Positions 14,028-28,116 of a stretch of 64,000 bases of DNA are shown piece by piece. Under the pieces are notes generated by a model. It had not been told where the DNA came from. It saw only the letters and a program-made list of their open reading frames with translations, and made no database searches. Source of the stretch: Leptospira gomenensis (GTDB taxonomy: Bacteria; Spirochaetota; Leptospiria; Leptospirales; Leptospiraceae); the NCBI RefSeq assembly GCF_004770155.1, contig NZ_RQFA01000028.1:47501-111500 (forward strand), written 5' to 3'. A program made the translations under genes and the position numbers. The first letter of the stretch is position 1, and every line of letters starts with the position of its first letter.

Positions 14028-14715
14028 AAAACCGAAATAAAGAGGCCGCAAACAAACCGGCGGTCTCTATCTTTAAAATCGAATTTCCTGCCTGAACCCC
14101 GGGAACGTCTTTTTCATCCAACAATTCCAATTCCGCTTTCCGAAATCCTCCTTCCGGACCGATCAGCCAAATCGTGTTTCTAAAAAATTCCGGTTTCAGG
14201 TTCGATTCTCCCCGCGGATCCAAACGATACAAGGAAACACGGTCCTCGTTTCTCGTTCCGGGATCTTCCAAAAATTCCCGCAAAGAAAGAGGTCCGCGTA
14301 CCGAAGGAAGAAAAATCCGTTTGGATTGGGCGGCGGCTTCTTCGGTGATTTTAAGAGAACGTTCCAAATTGAAATCCCTTCGATCGGATTGTTCGAAATT
14401 CAAAAAGTAAAAATGGGTCAACCCGAGTTCGGTCCCTTTTTGCAGTAACCATTCCAGTCGATTGCCCTTGGGAATCGCGGTCGCAATTCCCGCAACGAAA
14501 CGTTCTTTTGGGTGAATTTCGGTTTTTCGTAGAATTCCCCGATCGGATCCCGCCTTAACTTCGTAAAAACAATCCGCTCCGTTTCCGTCCAAAATTCTAA
14601 GATTTTTTGTTTCGGAGAATATACGAAGCGCCCTCAGGTGCGCGACCTCTTCCTTGTTTAAACGAAGCTCCTCTTCCGGTTTCCATCCCCTTCTGAAAAA
14701 AATCGTTTCGCCCAA
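13990..14715 (-). CDS. rsmE: 16S rRNA m3U1498 methyltransferase RsmE
   Basis: A SPOUT-class methyltransferase that methylates N3 of U1498 in 16S rRNA using S-adenosylmethionine. Visible are the amino-terminal PUA-like part ([26 protein letters not shown]), [23 protein letters not shown], and the knot motif [18 protein letters not shown] with [13 protein letters not shown]. The start is TTG at 14715, supported by AGGAAGGG seven bases upstream. The gene follows the LolA-like gene by 10 bases. Its carboxy terminus overlaps the converging small lipoprotein gene. Confidence 0.92.
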   Translation of the reverse strand: MGETIFFRRGWKPEEELRLNKEEVAHLRALRIFSETKNLRILDGNGADCFYEVKAGSDRGILRKTEIHPKERFVAGIATAIPKGNRLEWLLQKGTELGLTHFYFLNFEQSDRRDFNLERSLKITEEAAAQSKRIFLPSVRGPLSLREFLEDPGTRNEDRVSLYRLDPRGESNLKPEFFRNTIWLIGPEGGFRKAELELLDEKDVPGVQAGNSILKIETAGLFAASLFRFFTYSKNCTSETN

Positions 14716-14725
14716 AACGCCCTTC

Positions 14726-15508
14726 CTACCGGTTCAAATTGGCGAGTTCGAAAAGGGAAGGGTCGGGTTTTACTTCCTTATCTATTTCAGTATATTCTAA
14801 AACACTAATGGATCCCGTATTTAGATCCAACATTTCAAGACGGCTCGCGTGTTCTTCCTTGGCCACTTTCTGGTTCTGTTTGACTTTTACCGGACCGTAT
14901 TTGATGTTCATGGTTTTGAACAGAACACCGTCCCGATCGTGAAAATCCAGACGGGATGGTTTTAAAGTTTCCAGATCCAAAAGAAGAATCAGTTTGGAAT
15001 AAAAATACGGAATGATCGGTTTTAGGGAGACACGTTTGTAACTGCGGTCCGCCGTTTTGAGATCGTTTTGTACGATCGGATTGTAGTTGGCCTGATACGA
15101 AACTCCGGATAAATCGATAAAGCTGAATCCGGTCGCGAGATGCGATTCGTATTTTTCCTCGTCCACCTTGCGGAATATTTTTTTGGAAAGAACGTTGAAG
15201 GCGTAAATTTGTTCGCCTTCGTCCTTTACCAAAATCTTATATTCCAAACCTCTTCCGCTACTTTCGAAAAGATAAAGAGTATCCTCCTCTTTGCGGAAAA
15301 TGCTCACGTCCCAACTCCAGGTTTCTCCGGTTCTCCGTATGAGAATGAGATTTCCTTTGATCAAACCTTGGTTGGATTTTACGAGGGCCTGGTCCAAACG
15401 TGCGACCAGTTCCTGCGCCACCCTCGCTCCGGACCCTTGCGAACCGGTTTCTCCGCTGGGCAAGACGGCCGCGAAAAAACAGAAAAAGAACGCAAGGATC
15501 CGAATCAA
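14726..15508 (-). CDS. Secreted LolA-like outer membrane lipoprotein-sorting protein
   Basis: This is a periplasmic protein of 260 residues with a cleavable signal ([20 protein letters not shown]). The body alternates short strands, with blocks such as [45 protein letters not shown] and [25 protein letters not shown]. This is the pattern of the LolA/LppX half-barrel family annotated as outer membrane lipoprotein-sorting proteins. Strand order and the aromatic-rich sheet support a hydrophobic-ligand carrier, but the true ligand is unknown. It sits two bases after guaB and ten before rsmE, so the three genes are probably one transcript. Confidence 0.7.
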   Translation of the reverse strand: MIRILAFFFCFFAAVLPSGETGSQGSGARVAQELVARLDQALVKSNQGLIKGNLILIRRTGETWSWDVSIFRKEEDTLYLFESSGRGLEYKILVKDEGEQIYAFNVLSKKIFRKVDEEKYESHLATGFSFIDLSGVSYQANYNPIVQNDLKTADRSYKRVSLKPIIPYFYSKLILLLDLETLKPSRLDFHDRDGVLFKTMNIKYGPVKVKQNQKVAKEEHASRLEMLDLNTGSISVLEYTEIDKEVKPDPSLFELANLNR

Positions 15509-15510
15509 AC

Positions 15511-17040
<1,530 letters not shown>

Positions 17041-17117
17041 TATTCCTTACCTAGTACATAAAAGGTAAATAGAGAACTGAGATCAAGAGAATTTCCCCTC
17101 CTTCGCTTTGAAAAACT

Positions 17118-18281
17118 ATGGAAACGATCCAGCGAAAAAAAAGAGAGAAAGAAACCGTAACCGATCCGGCGAAGAAGTATCACATCATCTCCAAGTTTCT
17201 GGTGAAAACGGACATCGCCGCGCAGACAAAAGGCTCCGTAATACAGATCGTAAAAATTCTACAAGTGTCCAAGGACGCTACGAAAATTCTGATCCAAACC
17301 CAGACCCCGAACGCGTTTCCTCTGAACAGCCACGTTACCCTCACCAAACTTCTCGCCAAATACGTGGAATTGGACTGCGAGGTTCTGGATGAAAAACCGG
17401 GCAATCAGCTTGTTCTCGCGGTTTCCGATATTTCGATCGCGAGCAAGGAACGAAGCCTCAATCGTATCTCTCCTCAGGAAGGAATGGTCTGGATTACCAA
17501 TATCCGTACGAGCAAAACCACGATCGACGCGAATCTGTTCAACATTCCCACTTCGGTGAAGGTGAATTTCGCGGATTACGAAACGAAACTGAAATCCAAA
17601 TACGACCTTCTCAAAATAGACGTATTCCAAACGATCGGAGACAAATTCGATCTCGTCAAAAAAACGAGAAAGATCCTCTTTATTCCAAACACGCAGAAGG
17701 AGGAAAGTTATGCGCCCTTTGACAAGGACGGCTTCATCGACTACGCATCGGAAATCGGGGACTCGGACGACATCCGCAAAAAAATCATAGAATATGCCAA
17801 TCAAAAAATCAAATCGGAACTCATCGTTCCCGTAATCTACCTCAACCACGAAGAACAAGCCATTCCGATCGGTTACGTGCACGCGCAAAACAGAACAAGG
17901 GAAATAGACATCCTTGAAGTGATGGAGATAAAAACGCTCACCTTCGAAATGGTGGACCGAATTCGGGAATCGAACACGGTCCTCGTTAAGGAACGGTTTC
18001 CGATCGTGAACATTTCCACCGGCGGACTCAAGGTTAAAATCAACCACCCGGATCTCAACCACGACCTGACCAAACGCGCCGGTTTTACTTTCGATATTTT
18101 CTTTAAAATGCAGGCTCCCCTTACCGCATTCGGAGTCATCCGTTCGGTTACGAAAGACAGCGAAGGGAATCTTTACGTCGGACTTTCGATCGAGGGCAAT
18201 TCCTCCCGTCCGGGAGAAAGGAAAAAATACATAGATAACGTCAACCGTCTTTTGGCCGAAGCAAACCAGGGACCGGTGTAA
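17118..18281 (+). CDS. PilZ-like domain protein (DUF1577-type)
   Basis: This is a 387-residue cytoplasmic protein of a type characteristic of Leptospira. The carboxy-terminal part (from about residue 285) ends in a PilZ-like beta barrel. [16 protein letters not shown] fits the second half of the PilZ signature ([D/N]-x-S-x-x-G, Asn near residue 298), and a later strand reads [17 protein letters not shown]. The arginine-rich first half (RxxxR) is not clear, so c-di-GMP binding is uncertain. The amino-terminal 150 residues are strand-rich and lack a known signature. The gene converges on an EAL phosphodiesterase gene 65 bases away. Confidence 0.72.
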   Translation: METIQRKKREKETVTDPAKKYHIISKFLVKTDIAAQTKGSVIQIVKILQVSKDATKILIQTQTPNAFPLNSHVTLTKLLAKYVELDCEVLDEKPGNQLVLAVSDISIASKERSLNRISPQEGMVWITNIRTSKTTIDANLFNIPTSVKVNFADYETKLKSKYDLLKIDVFQTIGDKFDLVKKTRKILFIPNTQKEESYAPFDKDGFIDYASEIGDSDDIRKKIIEYANQKIKSELIVPVIYLNHEEQAIPIGYVHAQNRTREIDILEVMEIKTLTFEMVDRIRESNTVLVKERFPIVNISTGGLKVKINHPDLNHDLTKRAGFTFDIFFKMQAPLTAFGVIRSVTKDSEGNLYVGLSIEGNSSRPGERKKYIDNVNRLLAEANQGPV

Positions 18282-18346
18282 ACCGAATCAGCGCCCACGA
18301 ACACCGTCGCATAAAACGATTTCAAAATCCAAAATATTTAATTTTT

Positions 18347-19633
18347 CTAATATTCAGGATTTTGCACATCCACGAACAGAACGTTTCCGTCAGAAAGACG
18401 TTTGCTATAAGTCACGAGAAGGATTCCGTAGCTTATGTCGTAGTACGGATTGCTTATGATCCATTCGGAACGAGTGTCCTTCATGGATTTGTAAAACTGT
18501 TCCAGAAAATACGGTCTCCAACTCCAGTTTCGCCCGATAAAGGAAAAATCCGTGTCCGCGGAAATTTCTCCGATCCTCATGTAATTGGGAGAAACCTGAC
18601 TACCGATCTGGCTCGTCACGTAGATGCGGAAGACGAAATCGCTCAATACTCCCGGGTTTTCGATTCGAACACCGTAACGATCTCCCTCCTCCGGAAAAAC
18701 CGAAATCCCGGAAAGATCCAACTTCTCCTCCATCTCCTTTTCGCGTTTGATCTGCTTCATCAACTGATATCGTTTGTAGTTGAAAAAGAGTTCGTGTAAC
18801 GTGGAGAAGCGGAGTTTCAATTCCTCCTGACCGATCATATCCGGCAAGGCTTCCGAAAAATAAAAACCCTGCAAAAATCGCGCGCCGTACGTTAAGGATT
18901 GAAAGAGTTCGGTTTCGTTTTCTATTCCTTCGAATAGAAGGGAACAGCCCAGAGATTCGGAAAGCCTGGATATGGTGAATAGGATCTCCTGAAAATTTCT
19001 CGAAGTAACGGAATGACGCAACATCTGAAGATCCACTTTCAGAATATCAGGATGAAAAATTCCGATCCGATCCAAATTGGAGGAACGCGAACCGAGGTCG
19101 TCGATCGCGACTAAAAATCCCTCTTCTTTGTATTTGGAAATCAAAGGACGAAGACTTTCTATACTTCCGTCGAAATGTTCCTCGACGATTTCGATCACGA
19201 TCTTGGAAGGATCCAGACCGAGCTCCTGTACGAGCCGAATCGTATACGGATCCTTTTCCTCTTCTTCGATATGATCGCGCATATAAGCGGGAGATATATT
19301 CAAAAAGAGTTTCGCATCCGGAAACGAATTCTGCTTGTTCAAAAGATGAAGGATGGCTTTCCGACGAAGGGTCCGGTCGATCTCTCGTTTGAAAAAATAA
19401 ATTTCCCTACGTTCGTTCGGATCCAATACTCCTGTTTCTGCGTCCAAGAAAAAAGGACCGAGACTGTATACATTTCCGGATTGATCCCTAAACCTTCCCA
19501 ACGTTTCATAACCGTAAATGGAATCCCGTTCGACGGATAAAATGGGTTGGAAAAAAGGGATGATTTCTCCCGTCTGGAACCAACGGTTCCATTCTTCCTT
19601 GGTCTTAGGAAACGTGCCGGAAGGCGTAAACAT
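18347..19633 (-). CDS. EAL-domain c-di-GMP phosphodiesterase with YkuI_C/Cache-like domain
   Basis: Predicted to hydrolyse c-di-GMP to pGpG. The EAL domain fills residues 15-270 and keeps the metal and catalytic residues: E43 (as ETL rather than EAL), N112, E148, D178-D179, K199, E235 and Q255. No GGDEF domain is present. The remaining about 150 residues, with [18 protein letters not shown] and [23 protein letters not shown], resemble the PAS/Cache-like YkuI_C domain attached to EAL proteins in Bacillus, which is probably a ligand sensor. There is no membrane segment. It converges on the PilZ-like gene. The Ala to Thr change in the name motif is usually tolerated. Confidence 0.88.
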   Translation of the reverse strand: MFTPSGTFPKTKEEWNRWFQTGEIIPFFQPILSVERDSIYGYETLGRFRDQSGNVYSLGPFFLDAETGVLDPNERREIYFFKREIDRTLRRKAILHLLNKQNSFPDAKLFLNISPAYMRDHIEEEEKDPYTIRLVQELGLDPSKIVIEIVEEHFDGSIESLRPLISKYKEEGFLVAIDDLGSRSSNLDRIGIFHPDILKVDLQMLRHSVTSRNFQEILFTISRLSESLGCSLLFEGIENETELFQSLTYGARFLQGFYFSEALPDMIGQEELKLRFSTLHELFFNYKRYQLMKQIKREKEMEEKLDLSGISVFPEEGDRYGVRIENPGVLSDFVFRIYVTSQIGSQVSPNYMRIGEISADTDFSFIGRNWSWRPYFLEQFYKSMKDTRSEWIISNPYYDISYGILLVTYSKRLSDGNVLFVDVQNPEY

Positions 19634-19750
19634 TCAGTTACAGATTTTTTCTCCGTCTCATTCCTACAAGGAAATTACGCGCCTTCGAAAAAAACGAATC
19701 CGCTTCGACTTCCGTTCGTTCGGAAAACCCCGCCTAGGAACTCTGTCATT

Positions 19751-21538
19751 TTGAAACACATTTTGTATTTCGGTTTCGGCATTCTGCTGATTTTGTTCGG
19801 GGTCATTTCCGCGTATTCGTTGCGTTGGATGGCGGATGACGCGTTCATCAGTCTGCGTTATGCGAAAAACCTCGCGGACGGACTCGGTTTGGTTTTTAAC
19901 GAAGGGGAATTCGTAGAAGGTTATACCAATTTTTTATGGACGATTCTTTTATCGTTGGTTCATCGTTTCGAACAAATCGACCCGATGAACGCGTGTTATG
20001 TACTGGGAATATGCTCGTTTGCGGGAACCTGTTTTTATCTTTTGATTTTTACGGCGCGAAAAAACGGCGACAAACTTCTTTTTCCGGTTTCCCTTTTTTG
20101 TTACGTCTCGATCCACCACGTACGGGTTTTCGCGACGAGCGGTTTGGAAACCTCTTTGCACGGGTTCCTTTTCGTCGCCGCCTCGTATCATTTGTTAAAC
20201 GGTGCATCGACCTTCGCGAATCCATTCGGCACAAAAACTTCGAACTCTTCCGAAGAGGGTAAAACCGATCCGAATCCTAAATTTCCTTTCGAATCCTCCT
20301 GGATTTTCGGAATTTTTTTGTCTTCCTTAAGCGCGTTGAACCGCCCGGACGGAATCCTCTTTCACGGATTGGCCGCGTTGTCCGTACTTTTTAGGATCGA
20401 TTTTTTCTCCAAAAAAGGTTTTTCCTCCGCGGTTTTGGAGAAAAGATTTCTCTTTTTCTTCGTCTCCGCTTCACTTCCTATTGCGTTCTATATTTGGAAA
20501 TTAGAATATTATGGAAATCTACTACCCAACACGTTTTACGCGAAGTCGGGAGGAACTTCCTATCTTTCCCAGGGAATCGTATATCTGCGTCTTTTTTTCA
20601 CGATGTATTACGGGTTGATTCCCGTTTTCGCGGCCGCTTTTTTTTTCGGAATCCGTGCGGCGGTCTATTTCCGGCACGACGCGGCCAAAACGGTTTTACG
20701 TTCGGATTGGATTCTTCTATTTTTATTTCCCGTTTCGTATTTCGGTTATTATACCTGGATCGGCGGGGACTTTATGTTCGCCCGATTTTATCTTCCCGTC
20801 CTACCCTTGTTTCTTCTCTGGGTCGAATCGAATCTACTCGTTTCGATCCGAGGAAATTCCTCCGATTTCCGATCGGCAAAGACCCACATCGCCTTGGTCC
20901 TGATTCCGTTTTTTTTGTTGATGCGTTGGGACGTATACAAGGGAACCGAATATCCCGTAGTAAACGAAATCGCGGACGAAAATCAGATCTATAAACGCGA
21001 AACTTTGGAACGGGTAAAGACGGTCGTTTCTCCCTGGAAAAAACATTTCGAAACTTCCAAGGTGCGTGTGGCGTTCGCCGGTTCGGAATGTTTTTTGATC
21101 TATTATCTCAATCCGATTCTGGCGATCGAAACGGAAGCCGGTTTGACCGATCCCTTCATCGCCAGAATGGAAGGGCAAATCGCGGGCAGGATCGGCCACG
21201 GAAAATCCGTCCCTTTGGAATACCTAAAAAGCAGAAACGTACAACTACTTCTCTATTCCCACGGGCTTCCCGAAAAAAAGGAATACGACGAATTCAAGAC
21301 CGGATCTTTTTCCGCTCCTTGGAGAATCCTCTCCTATTCTCCCGAAACCATGCGCGAACTCGGAAAGATCGAAGAATTCTCCTTCGTAAACTTCGAAACC
21401 TTTTTGGACGAATACAAAGAGGATTTTAAAAAATTAGAGCCGGAATCCAGAAAAAAAAGATACGTAGAGTTCGAGGAATATTACTTTCGAAACGCGAAGG
21501 ATAAAAATAGACGGGAATGGTACGAGAAGAATCTTTGA
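19751..21538 (+). CDS. AftB-like GT-C membrane glycosyltransferase
   Basis: A large membrane protein (595 residues from TTG 19751) with about ten hydrophobic segments and a soluble carboxy-terminal part. The first periplasmic loop reads [20 protein letters not shown], then [18 protein letters not shown]. The acidic pair plus the NxGExVE and W segments closely recall the same loop of mycobacterial AftB, a terminal arabinofuranosyltransferase that uses decaprenyl-phosphoryl-arabinose. This comparison is from memory of the family. The TTG start is chosen because it places the first helix immediately at the amino terminus; the frame open further upstream runs into the divergent EAL gene. With the DprE1/DprE2-like pair 8 kb away, a furanosyl transfer role is plausible but inferred. 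Confidence 0.75.
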   Translation: MKHILYFGFGILLILFGVISAYSLRWMADDAFISLRYAKNLADGLGLVFNEGEFVEGYTNFLWTILLSLVHRFEQIDPMNACYVLGICSFAGTCFYLLIFTARKNGDKLLFPVSLFCYVSIHHVRVFATSGLETSLHGFLFVAASYHLLNGASTFANPFGTKTSNSSEEGKTDPNPKFPFESSWIFGIFLSSLSALNRPDGILFHGLAALSVLFRIDFFSKKGFSSAVLEKRFLFFFVSASLPIAFYIWKLEYYGNLLPNTFYAKSGGTSYLSQGIVYLRLFFTMYYGLIPVFAAAFFFGIRAAVYFRHDAAKTVLRSDWILLFLFPVSYFGYYTWIGGDFMFARFYLPVLPLFLLWVESNLLVSIRGNSSDFRSAKTHIALVLIPFFLLMRWDVYKGTEYPVVNEIADENQIYKRETLERVKTVVSPWKKHFETSKVRVAFAGSECFLIYYLNPILAIETEAGLTDPFIARMEGQIAGRIGHGKSVPLEYLKSRNVQLLLYSHGLPEKKEYDEFKTGSFSAPWRILSYSPETMRELGKIEEFSFVNFETFLDEYKEDFKKLEPESRKKRYVEFEEYYFRNAKDKNRREWYEKNL

Positions 21539-21649
21539 TCTTCCTTTTTTGTCGGCTCGCTCCCTGTTTCAGAAACTTGATTGCTAAAATGCAGTAGAAC
21601 GAATAGCCTGCATATTATCCCTTTGCGGTCGGATTCTTACTTTAACGAA

Positions 21650-23641
21650 ATGAGTCGGTATCTCAATTTAAGAACATTTCCTCTTTTGATTCTCGTTTCG
21701 GTTCTGACACCGATCTTTTTTTTCGATCCCTCCAACCCGGCGCTTTCCAGGGATTCATCGGTATTCACTTTTTTCATCTGGGCCTGTTGTATCGCAATCA
21801 ACCGATTCCGAAAACGATCGACGATCCATCCTTTGTTTTTGCTCGCCTGTCTTTTACTGATCGGCCTTTCCACCATCAACGGAATCAACCGCGCGCCGGT
21901 CGTTTATTTCCCGCAAAAAGTGAATCTAAAGTTGATGTATGTGGCGTCTTTGGCGTTCGCTATTTTTCTATTTTTCAAAAACGTTCCTCCGATTTTCCTG
22001 TTTATCCATTCGATCGCGTTCGCTTGTTCTCCTCCTTTGTTTTCAAGCATCAAATCGATTCCACTTCTACTTTTCGTATTGGCTTCTCTTCCGTATCTCG
22101 TAAGGAAGCGGTTTCGGTGGAACCTACTCCACACATGGATCGCCGCTTTTTTAGCGGTGGTTTGTATTTCTTCGATACTTTCCTACAAGTCTCCGTCCGC
22201 CTGGATGCAGTCTTGTTTACTTTTGTCCGCCGTAACGATTTTCTTTTTGCTTTCCAGCTTTCCGGCAAAAGCGTTCAAAAAATATATGCTGTTGATTTTG
22301 TCGTTCGACCTCCTTTTGAACGTGATCAACCTTTTGTCCGCGGTTCACACCCTGATTCCTTTCGATCCGTTTCATCCTCCGATTCTACTAACCTACGCCG
22401 GGTTTCCCGTTTCCTCGATCGCGGTGATATCTTCTTTTACCGCGTTGACGTCCTTATATACGGGTCTTCAATACAGACGATACGCTTGGATCCTCTTTCC
22501 GGGCGGTGCGGGCGCGGCGTATCTCGTATTTTTCAATCAATCCAGAGCGAGTATGCTCGCTTTGGGAATCGGATTTGTCGTTTTATTTTTGGCCGCCCGT
22601 AGAAGAACGTTTACGATTCGAATCGCCGCTACAGGAACTTTCCTAATTCTGTCGGCTGCTGTGTTGGGATATCTGATTCTACCGAAAGAAGAACTCGCAA
22701 AATATTTTGATCCAAACACGTTGTACATCCGGTTTTCACTTTGGACGTTTCACTTTCAATCCGTGGCGCATAACGCGCCTTTTTTTGGACTCGGACCCGA
22801 TGCGGATTCTTTGCTCGCGCATCTTCCCGGAGTGAGTCCAAACCGGATCGGCTACAGGGATTTTTACGATTTTTTACATTCGTTTCGATCGTATCCTCAA
22901 GCGCATAATTTATACTTGGAAACGTTTACCAGTCTAGGTTTTTCCGGTTTTTTTCTTTTTCTCTGTATCGCCTTATATCTCGCCAAAATCTCCTTCGTCA
23001 TGGTCTTTTCCAGAAACCGGACGACGTTTGAATCAGCAGGCTTGGTTTTCGCGACTCTGGCTTTTACGGCCGTTCACGAGTTTTTCGATTTTAATTCCGG
23101 AGAACAACACTTCCTGATTCCTGCGACGATCGCCCTTTCTCTCGTCGATATGCGATCCGTCCGTAAAATCGTGTCATTTAAACTGGAAAGATATTACATT
23201 TCCTTTATCTACGTTTTGTTCGCCGGAGCGATCGGTTTTTTGTCGTTCCAGTTGATCTGGGAACAAAGACTCAGAAATCTCATGTTGATTTCCACACAAG
23301 GAGAGATCGAACTCGATAATTTCCTCGTCTACAAAGAAATCACTAAGAAATCGCATTCGAAAAAACGCGAATACCCGATAGCCGAAATTTTAAACGACAA
23401 GGTCTGGATTCGCTCCGAGGACAATCTCGTACTCGCTGCGTTCCTTTTGAAAAAAAGACCCGATCTGATTCCGGAGGCCGCAACGTTTTTGGATCGTTGT
23501 GTTCGCGAGAATCCGTATTCTTCGGTTTGTTGGAAGGAACGTTCCGAACTTTTCGTCGATAAAAAATTTCAAAAAGAAAAAGAAGCCGACCGCAAACGGG
23601 CCGAAACTACGGACCCGTTTCATATCATCGTCAGGGAATAA
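21650..23641 (+). CDS. O-antigen ligase/Wzy-like membrane protein
   Basis: A polytopic membrane protein with at least eleven hydrophobic segments and the Wzy_C (O-antigen ligase/polymerase) signature. The large periplasmic loop ends with [22 protein letters not shown], carrying the HNxYLE motif typical of WaaL and Wzy enzymes. It is preceded by FGLGPDADS and [21 protein letters not shown]. Such enzymes join a polyprenyl-linked glycan to lipid A core, to protein, or to another repeat. The soluble carboxy-terminal tail of about 110 residues is unusual. ATG 21650 is chosen, and a TTG in frame at 21581 is possible. It lies four bases before the next membrane gene. Confidence 0.82.
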   Translation: MSRYLNLRTFPLLILVSVLTPIFFFDPSNPALSRDSSVFTFFIWACCIAINRFRKRSTIHPLFLLACLLLIGLSTINGINRAPVVYFPQKVNLKLMYVASLAFAIFLFFKNVPPIFLFIHSIAFACSPPLFSSIKSIPLLLFVLASLPYLVRKRFRWNLLHTWIAAFLAVVCISSILSYKSPSAWMQSCLLLSAVTIFFLLSSFPAKAFKKYMLLILSFDLLLNVINLLSAVHTLIPFDPFHPPILLTYAGFPVSSIAVISSFTALTSLYTGLQYRRYAWILFPGGAGAAYLVFFNQSRASMLALGIGFVVLFLAARRRTFTIRIAATGTFLILSAAVLGYLILPKEELAKYFDPNTLYIRFSLWTFHFQSVAHNAPFFGLGPDADSLLAHLPGVSPNRIGYRDFYDFLHSFRSYPQAHNLYLETFTSLGFSGFFLFLCIALYLAKISFVMVFSRNRTTFESAGLVFATLAFTAVHEFFDFNSGEQHFLIPATIALSLVDMRSVRKIVSFKLERYYISFIYVLFAGAIGFLSFQLIWEQRLRNLMLISTQGEIELDNFLVYKEITKKSHSKKREYPIAEILNDKVWIRSEDNLVLAAFLLKKRPDLIPEAATFLDRCVRENPYSSVCWKERSELFVDKKFQKEKEADRKRAETTDPFHIIVRE

Positions 23642-23645
23642 ACCT

Positions 23646-25271
23646 ATGCCCAACAAAATCCTACGTTACACGATTTATCTGATCGTCTTCTTTTTTTTAG
23701 CCTTCAACCGATGGCAATTGGACCGTTTTGTCCCGTTCGTATCCAGCGATTCCGAAATCAAATATTACCAAACCATGGACTTTGCGGAAAAGGGATTTTC
23801 CGCCATTTCTTCATCCGAATGCTTCTACCCCGGTAAACGATACGATCCAGACTTCCGCAATTTTCCGTTCGATTATCCCTGGGCGTTCTTAAAAAAAAAC
23901 GGAGATAAGGCCTGTTCGTTTCAATATCCTCCCGTATTCGCTTTGTTATTCGGAATTCCCGGATACGTTTTCGGAAAGGCGATCGTCACGTTTCTTCCCT
24001 TGTTTTGTATGTTGGGTTGTATGTTTTTGTTCGATTCCCTTTTATCGAAATTCGTTTTAAAACCCTGGACGATTCTTGCGGGAACGATCGTTCCGTTTTG
24101 TCTCAGCTTTCCGGTATTATCCGCGGAGGAATTTTCCGAAGTTCCTTTGAACAATCTATTACTTTTCGGATTCGCTTATTCCGTTACGCTTACTCTGTTT
24201 CGAAACATCGTTACCGTAAAAACTCAAGATCCGGAAAAACATTCGTATTTTAGAATATTATCGTTTGCTTCCGGTGTGTTCGCGGTGACCGCTTTTTTTC
24301 TTAGGACTGAATCCGCTTTTCCAGTTTTTTTATTCGGATTCATTTCGTTTTTTAACGCGGATTCCAGAAGGAATTTGCCGGGTTATCTACTTTTCTCCGG
24401 ATCGGGAGCGGCGGCCGCGTTTTGTGTAATCGGAACTTTGAATTTTTTTCATTCCGGACATCCTATGGGAATCCGGTTTCTGATCAGTTCGGGAGACGCG
24501 GTGAGTCAGTTCTCCCTGGCAAAACAGATCGGTATATTCAGCGGATATTTTTTGGGAGACGCCACCAAAACCGGCTTTCTGAAAGCGGCTCCCTATTCCG
24601 TTTTGATCCTGGGAATTTTTTACCAACTGTTCCGAAAACGCAGCCTAACCGCGGCTTCACTCTTCGGCTTTGTAGGTTTCGGAACGTTATGCGCCATCTC
24701 TTTTTTGAGTCCGTATACGGCGGGAGTTCATCATTTCGGTCTCCGTTATTTGGAATCCGGATTTCTTTTTTTATCGATCGGAATTTTCATCCTTATGTCG
24801 GAGCTCGCGCGAAATTCGCGAAAACCCGGAGCGACGGCCCTCTTCCTTTTGGTCGTATTGAGTCTGTATTTTAACTATAAGTTCGTACGGGAAGGATTCA
24901 AGATATTGTTCGCGTCCGTCGATGCCTATCGAGAAATTCAAAACGAATTTCAAAAACGTAAAATCGTAGTACACAAAGGGCAATTCACCAATTATCTGAT
25001 CGGTTATTCCTATTTGAATTCCGTACATCTTTCGGTCATTTCCGATAAGGAAATGGAAGACTTGGAAAGGCGATTCGTTGAAAACGGGGTAACGTCGTAT
25101 TCCACTCTCGAATACGATCTCGAACCTGCGAGAGATCCGAACCTTCCCGAAAAACAATACAAAGAAAAGATCGCGATCCGAATTTCCGATCCGAAACGTT
25201 TTTCCGAAAAAACCGAGGAACGGAAAATACTCGCGTTTACACTCAAAAGTTTCCGACTCTTGTCCCGATAA
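23646..25271 (+). CDS. GT-C-like polytopic membrane protein, putative glycosyltransferase
   Basis: This 541-residue membrane protein has about ten hydrophobic segments and no firm family assignment. The first loop, [20 protein letters not shown], has an Asp/Glu cluster right after the first helix, where GT-C transferases keep their catalytic acidic residue. A later [16 protein letters not shown] recalls the second conserved element of GT39/87-like enzymes. The long, ordered carboxy-terminal tail is also typical of GT-C proteins. It may belong to the LA_3751/LA_3752 family of putative leptospiral glycosyltransferases, which is a tentative recollection. Start ATG 23646; the frame open upstream overlaps the ligase gene and is not used. 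Confidence 0.65.
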   Translation: MPNKILRYTIYLIVFFFLAFNRWQLDRFVPFVSSDSEIKYYQTMDFAEKGFSAISSSECFYPGKRYDPDFRNFPFDYPWAFLKKNGDKACSFQYPPVFALLFGIPGYVFGKAIVTFLPLFCMLGCMFLFDSLLSKFVLKPWTILAGTIVPFCLSFPVLSAEEFSEVPLNNLLLFGFAYSVTLTLFRNIVTVKTQDPEKHSYFRILSFASGVFAVTAFFLRTESAFPVFLFGFISFFNADSRRNLPGYLLFSGSGAAAAFCVIGTLNFFHSGHPMGIRFLISSGDAVSQFSLAKQIGIFSGYFLGDATKTGFLKAAPYSVLILGIFYQLFRKRSLTAASLFGFVGFGTLCAISFLSPYTAGVHHFGLRYLESGFLFLSIGIFILMSELARNSRKPGATALFLLVVLSLYFNYKFVREGFKILFASVDAYREIQNEFQKRKIVVHKGQFTNYLIGYSYLNSVHLSVISDKEMEDLERRFVENGVTSYSTLEYDLEPARDPNLPEKQYKEKIAIRISDPKRFSEKTEERKILAFTLKSFRLLSR

Positions 25272-25483
25272 CTTCGAACGAATTATCCCGCACGATAACT
25301 CCGGTCGCAACGGTCTCGAACACTTCCGACCGAAGCAACGGGCCGGAAAGCTCAAACTCACTTTCCAGGGACCTATCTCCGCGTTGTATTACCCGTGTCT
25401 GATTACCCGTCTCTGCGGACGAACGGCACCTTCGACGAGCGGTCCTTCCGATTTCGGTTAACGCACGTTTTAAGGGTCCGGAA

Positions 25484-26617
25484 TTACGTCCGTTTCAAAA
25501 GATGGGCGGTGATCGTTTGTCCTATGAGATTCAGGATCTGAACGCTCAAAAAACTGATCATCAGAATTTCCTTTTCCAGATCCAGTACTTGAAACGAGTT
25601 TCTCCACCAGCGAAACAGAATAAAACAGAAAAGAAGGATCACAAAGAGAATCATTCTCGCGGAATACCAAAACAACAGATCCTCGGACAAATGATTGAGT
25701 TTGGAATAGAGCGTCAGCTCAGGCGTTTTACGCGCGGCCAAAAACAAACCGATGGCCCAAATCGTCTGCCCCAAAGTGGCCACGAGCAAGGATACGGTCA
25801 TAGAATGGATTCCGAAGATATGAAACGGTCCGACGGTTACGATTCCGGTCGAATATCCTAGAATCGTCACCGACCAACCCAATGCGAACAACGTCCAACC
25901 GCTATAGTAAAAAAGCTGCTGGGAATGGATCAATATCTGCAATAGATGACGCATTCCGTCACGCCAGGTTCGCAAATGAGGAACTCGTCCTTCCACGTCC
26001 GGATGTAAACTTACCGGAACGTGGGACAACTTCACTCCGCTTCTGAGAGCCTTTACGAGCATCTCCGACGCGAATTCCATCCCCGTACTTTCGATCTCCC
26101 ATTCGAGATATCTGCTTTTCAAAAAACAGCGGAACCCGGAATTGGAATCCAGGACACGATTGCCTTTTTTTGAATATAATAAATTAATAATCCAATTGAT
26201 GACCGGGGTACCTAGATATCTGTGCAAAAACGGCATCGCACCTTTTTGGATGTTTCCGCTCAATCGCGAACCGATCACAAACTCCGCTCCCTTTTCCATC
26301 TCCGCCAAAAGGGACGGCGATTCTAAAAAATCGTAGGTATTATCCGCGTCCGCAAAAATCACGATTTCGCCTTTTGCGTTCGTGATTCCGAAATTCAAGG
26401 CGGCTCCGTAACCGCGTTCCTTACAGTGAACCACCCGGGCTCCGAATTTTTTCGCGATGGATACGGACGCGTCTTCGCTCCCGTTGTCGGAAACGAGTAT
26501 TTCCACTTCGTATCGTTTTAATTCTTTTTTCAAACGTACGAGTTTTTCGAGCACCAAAGGAAGGGTCCGTTCCTCGTTGAGACAGGGGATTACATAGGTT
26601 ACGCTTTTTTTCTTCAT
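25484..26617 (-). CDS. Polyprenyl-phosphate glycosyltransferase, GT2 (DPM1/GtrB-like) with membrane domain
   Basis: Expected to transfer a sugar from a nucleotide donor to polyprenyl phosphate on the cytosolic face, making a lipid-linked monosaccharide for GT-C enzymes. The amino-terminal GT-A domain shows [46 protein letters not shown] and [12 protein letters not shown] (DxD). From about residue 235, four membrane helices follow, as in GtrB-type enzymes. Last gene of the bpt/dprE operon, 19 bases after the GT39 gene. With a GT39 partner next to it, this is a donor-synthase/transferase pair. Confidence 0.88.
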   Translation of the reverse strand: MKKKSVTYVIPCLNEERTLPLVLEKLVRLKKELKRYEVEILVSDNGSEDASVSIAKKFGARVVHCKERGYGAALNFGITNAKGEIVIFADADNTYDFLESPSLLAEMEKGAEFVIGSRLSGNIQKGAMPFLHRYLGTPVINWIINLLYSKKGNRVLDSNSGFRCFLKSRYLEWEIESTGMEFASEMLVKALRSGVKLSHVPVSLHPDVEGRVPHLRTWRDGMRHLLQILIHSQQLFYYSGWTLFALGWSVTILGYSTGIVTVGPFHIFGIHSMTVSLLVATLGQTIWAIGLFLAARKTPELTLYSKLNHLSEDLLFWYSARMILFVILLFCFILFRWWRNSFQVLDLEKEILMISFLSVQILNLIGQTITAHLLKRT

Positions 26618-26636
26618 TCTATTCAGATTCCGGAAT

Positions 26637-28112
26637 TTACTTTTTACGGATCAACACAACCCGCATTCCGTAAAACAATCGATCCTCTCGGTCGAATCTG
26701 TTTTGCGGAAACGACGCCTTCAATTCGTCCGAATCCAAATGTTTCCAGGACGTTTCGAGAATCACGAGTTTTCTCCGTTTCGAATCGGAGACAAAACGAT
26801 CCGCTTCCTCTTTGGAATAAATTCCGGGAGCGATCGTAACGATCCCGGCGGTTTTTAAAAAATACTCCAAGTTATACGAATGTGAGGAACAATAAACCGT
26901 ATATTCGGAAGGGGTTTCACGGATCGTGGAAATAATAAATTGAGAACTTTCCCTCCATTGTTCCTTGAAGGGTTTGTAGTAGTGTCGAGAATAATAATAC
27001 AACGAAACGAGGGAAATTCCGATCAACAACGTTTTCAAACGATTTCCGCGATATACGCTAAAACGCGAGAACGCGGTGACCACCAAAAAGTAGATCGCCG
27101 GTGCCGCCACAAGAAGATTTCGGTCCGTAAGAATGGGTTGTTTGATCGATAGAACCCCGATCACGACCGCAAAAACGAGGAATACTACGGAGATGAGCCG
27201 AATCGATTTTTTATGGGAAAACTCCAACTCTTCGAAACCGTTTTTCTCCTTTCCTTTTCCGTAATATTGTGTCGCGAATCCCACGACCAAAGCAGCGGAC
27301 GCGAGTAATCCCGGAACGAACTTATTCAGAAATCCGGAATGAAAGATACGATCGAAGAACACGATAAAGACGATGATTCCCGCCTCCGGAATCCAGGACG
27401 CGGTTTTCATCTTATCCGAACTGAAGAGCATATAAACGGCCGGTAGAAAAGAAACCGCCAACACGGTTCCGCAAAGAAATTCCCTCTTCGGAAATTTTTT
27501 TTCTGCGATCCATTCGGTAAGAAACAACCCCAAAAACGTCGAAGCGGCCCAAAGAAATCCGAAGAAGTGCGTATAAGAAGCGAGTAACGCGACGGCCGTC
27601 AACTTCCAAAGCAGGAAGGAACGTTCCGATTCATCCCTCGCATAAACGATACGCAACGTAAACGCAAAAAGAATCGTACAAAAAAGGACGAGCAAACTGT
27701 ACGAACGGAGTTCCTGAGAATAATAGATCAGTCCCGGAGAAAAACTCAAAAGCGCGGCCGTAACGATACGAATCCGGTCCGGTAACTCTTTCGGCGTGAA
27801 ATACAAGAACACAATCGGTACGAACATTCCCGCGATCGCACTGAACAACCTTCCCCAAAAAACCGTGGCTCCGAAAAGCTGAAACCAAAAATACAAAAGG
27901 GTTTGGTATAAAGGCGGATGCGGATCGTTCTTCATCCAATCCCAAAGTTTTTCCAGAGAAGTTTCCGAAGACGCTCGTATGGAAAAAAGTTCGTCTTCCC
28001 AGGGACTTTGCAGATCCAATCGAAAAAGACGGACAAAAATTCCGAGCGCCAAAACGAACCCGATCAGAAGTAAGTCCTGGTGTTTGGAAAAAAAGGATTT
28101 TATCCGGGACAT
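26637..28112 (-). CDS. GT39/ArnT-like polyprenyl-phosphate sugar transferase
   Basis: A GT-C enzyme of the PMT_2/ArnT group, expected to move a sugar from a polyprenyl-phosphate carrier to an acceptor at the periplasmic face. The first loop carries [19 protein letters not shown] with the catalytic acidic pair, followed by [20 protein letters not shown], the PHPPLY element typical of this group. About eleven membrane segments precede a soluble tail of about 100 residues. It begins four bases after the DprE1-like gene and is followed by a GT2 that could make its donor. Acceptor and sugar are unknown. Confidence 0.86.
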   Translation of the reverse strand: MSRIKSFFSKHQDLLLIGFVLALGIFVRLFRLDLQSPWEDELFSIRASSETSLEKLWDWMKNDPHPPLYQTLLYFWFQLFGATVFWGRLFSAIAGMFVPIVFLYFTPKELPDRIRIVTAALLSFSPGLIYYSQELRSYSLLVLFCTILFAFTLRIVYARDESERSFLLWKLTAVALLASYTHFFGFLWAASTFLGLFLTEWIAEKKFPKREFLCGTVLAVSFLPAVYMLFSSDKMKTASWIPEAGIIVFIVFFDRIFHSGFLNKFVPGLLASAALVVGFATQYYGKGKEKNGFEELEFSHKKSIRLISVVFLVFAVVIGVLSIKQPILTDRNLLVAAPAIYFLVVTAFSRFSVYRGNRLKTLLIGISLVSLYYYSRHYYKPFKEQWRESSQFIISTIRETPSEYTVYCSSHSYNLEYFLKTAGIVTIAPGIYSKEEADRFVSDSKRRKLVILETSWKHLDSDELKASFPQNRFDREDRLFYGMRVVLIRKK

Positions 28113-28116
28113 CGGT

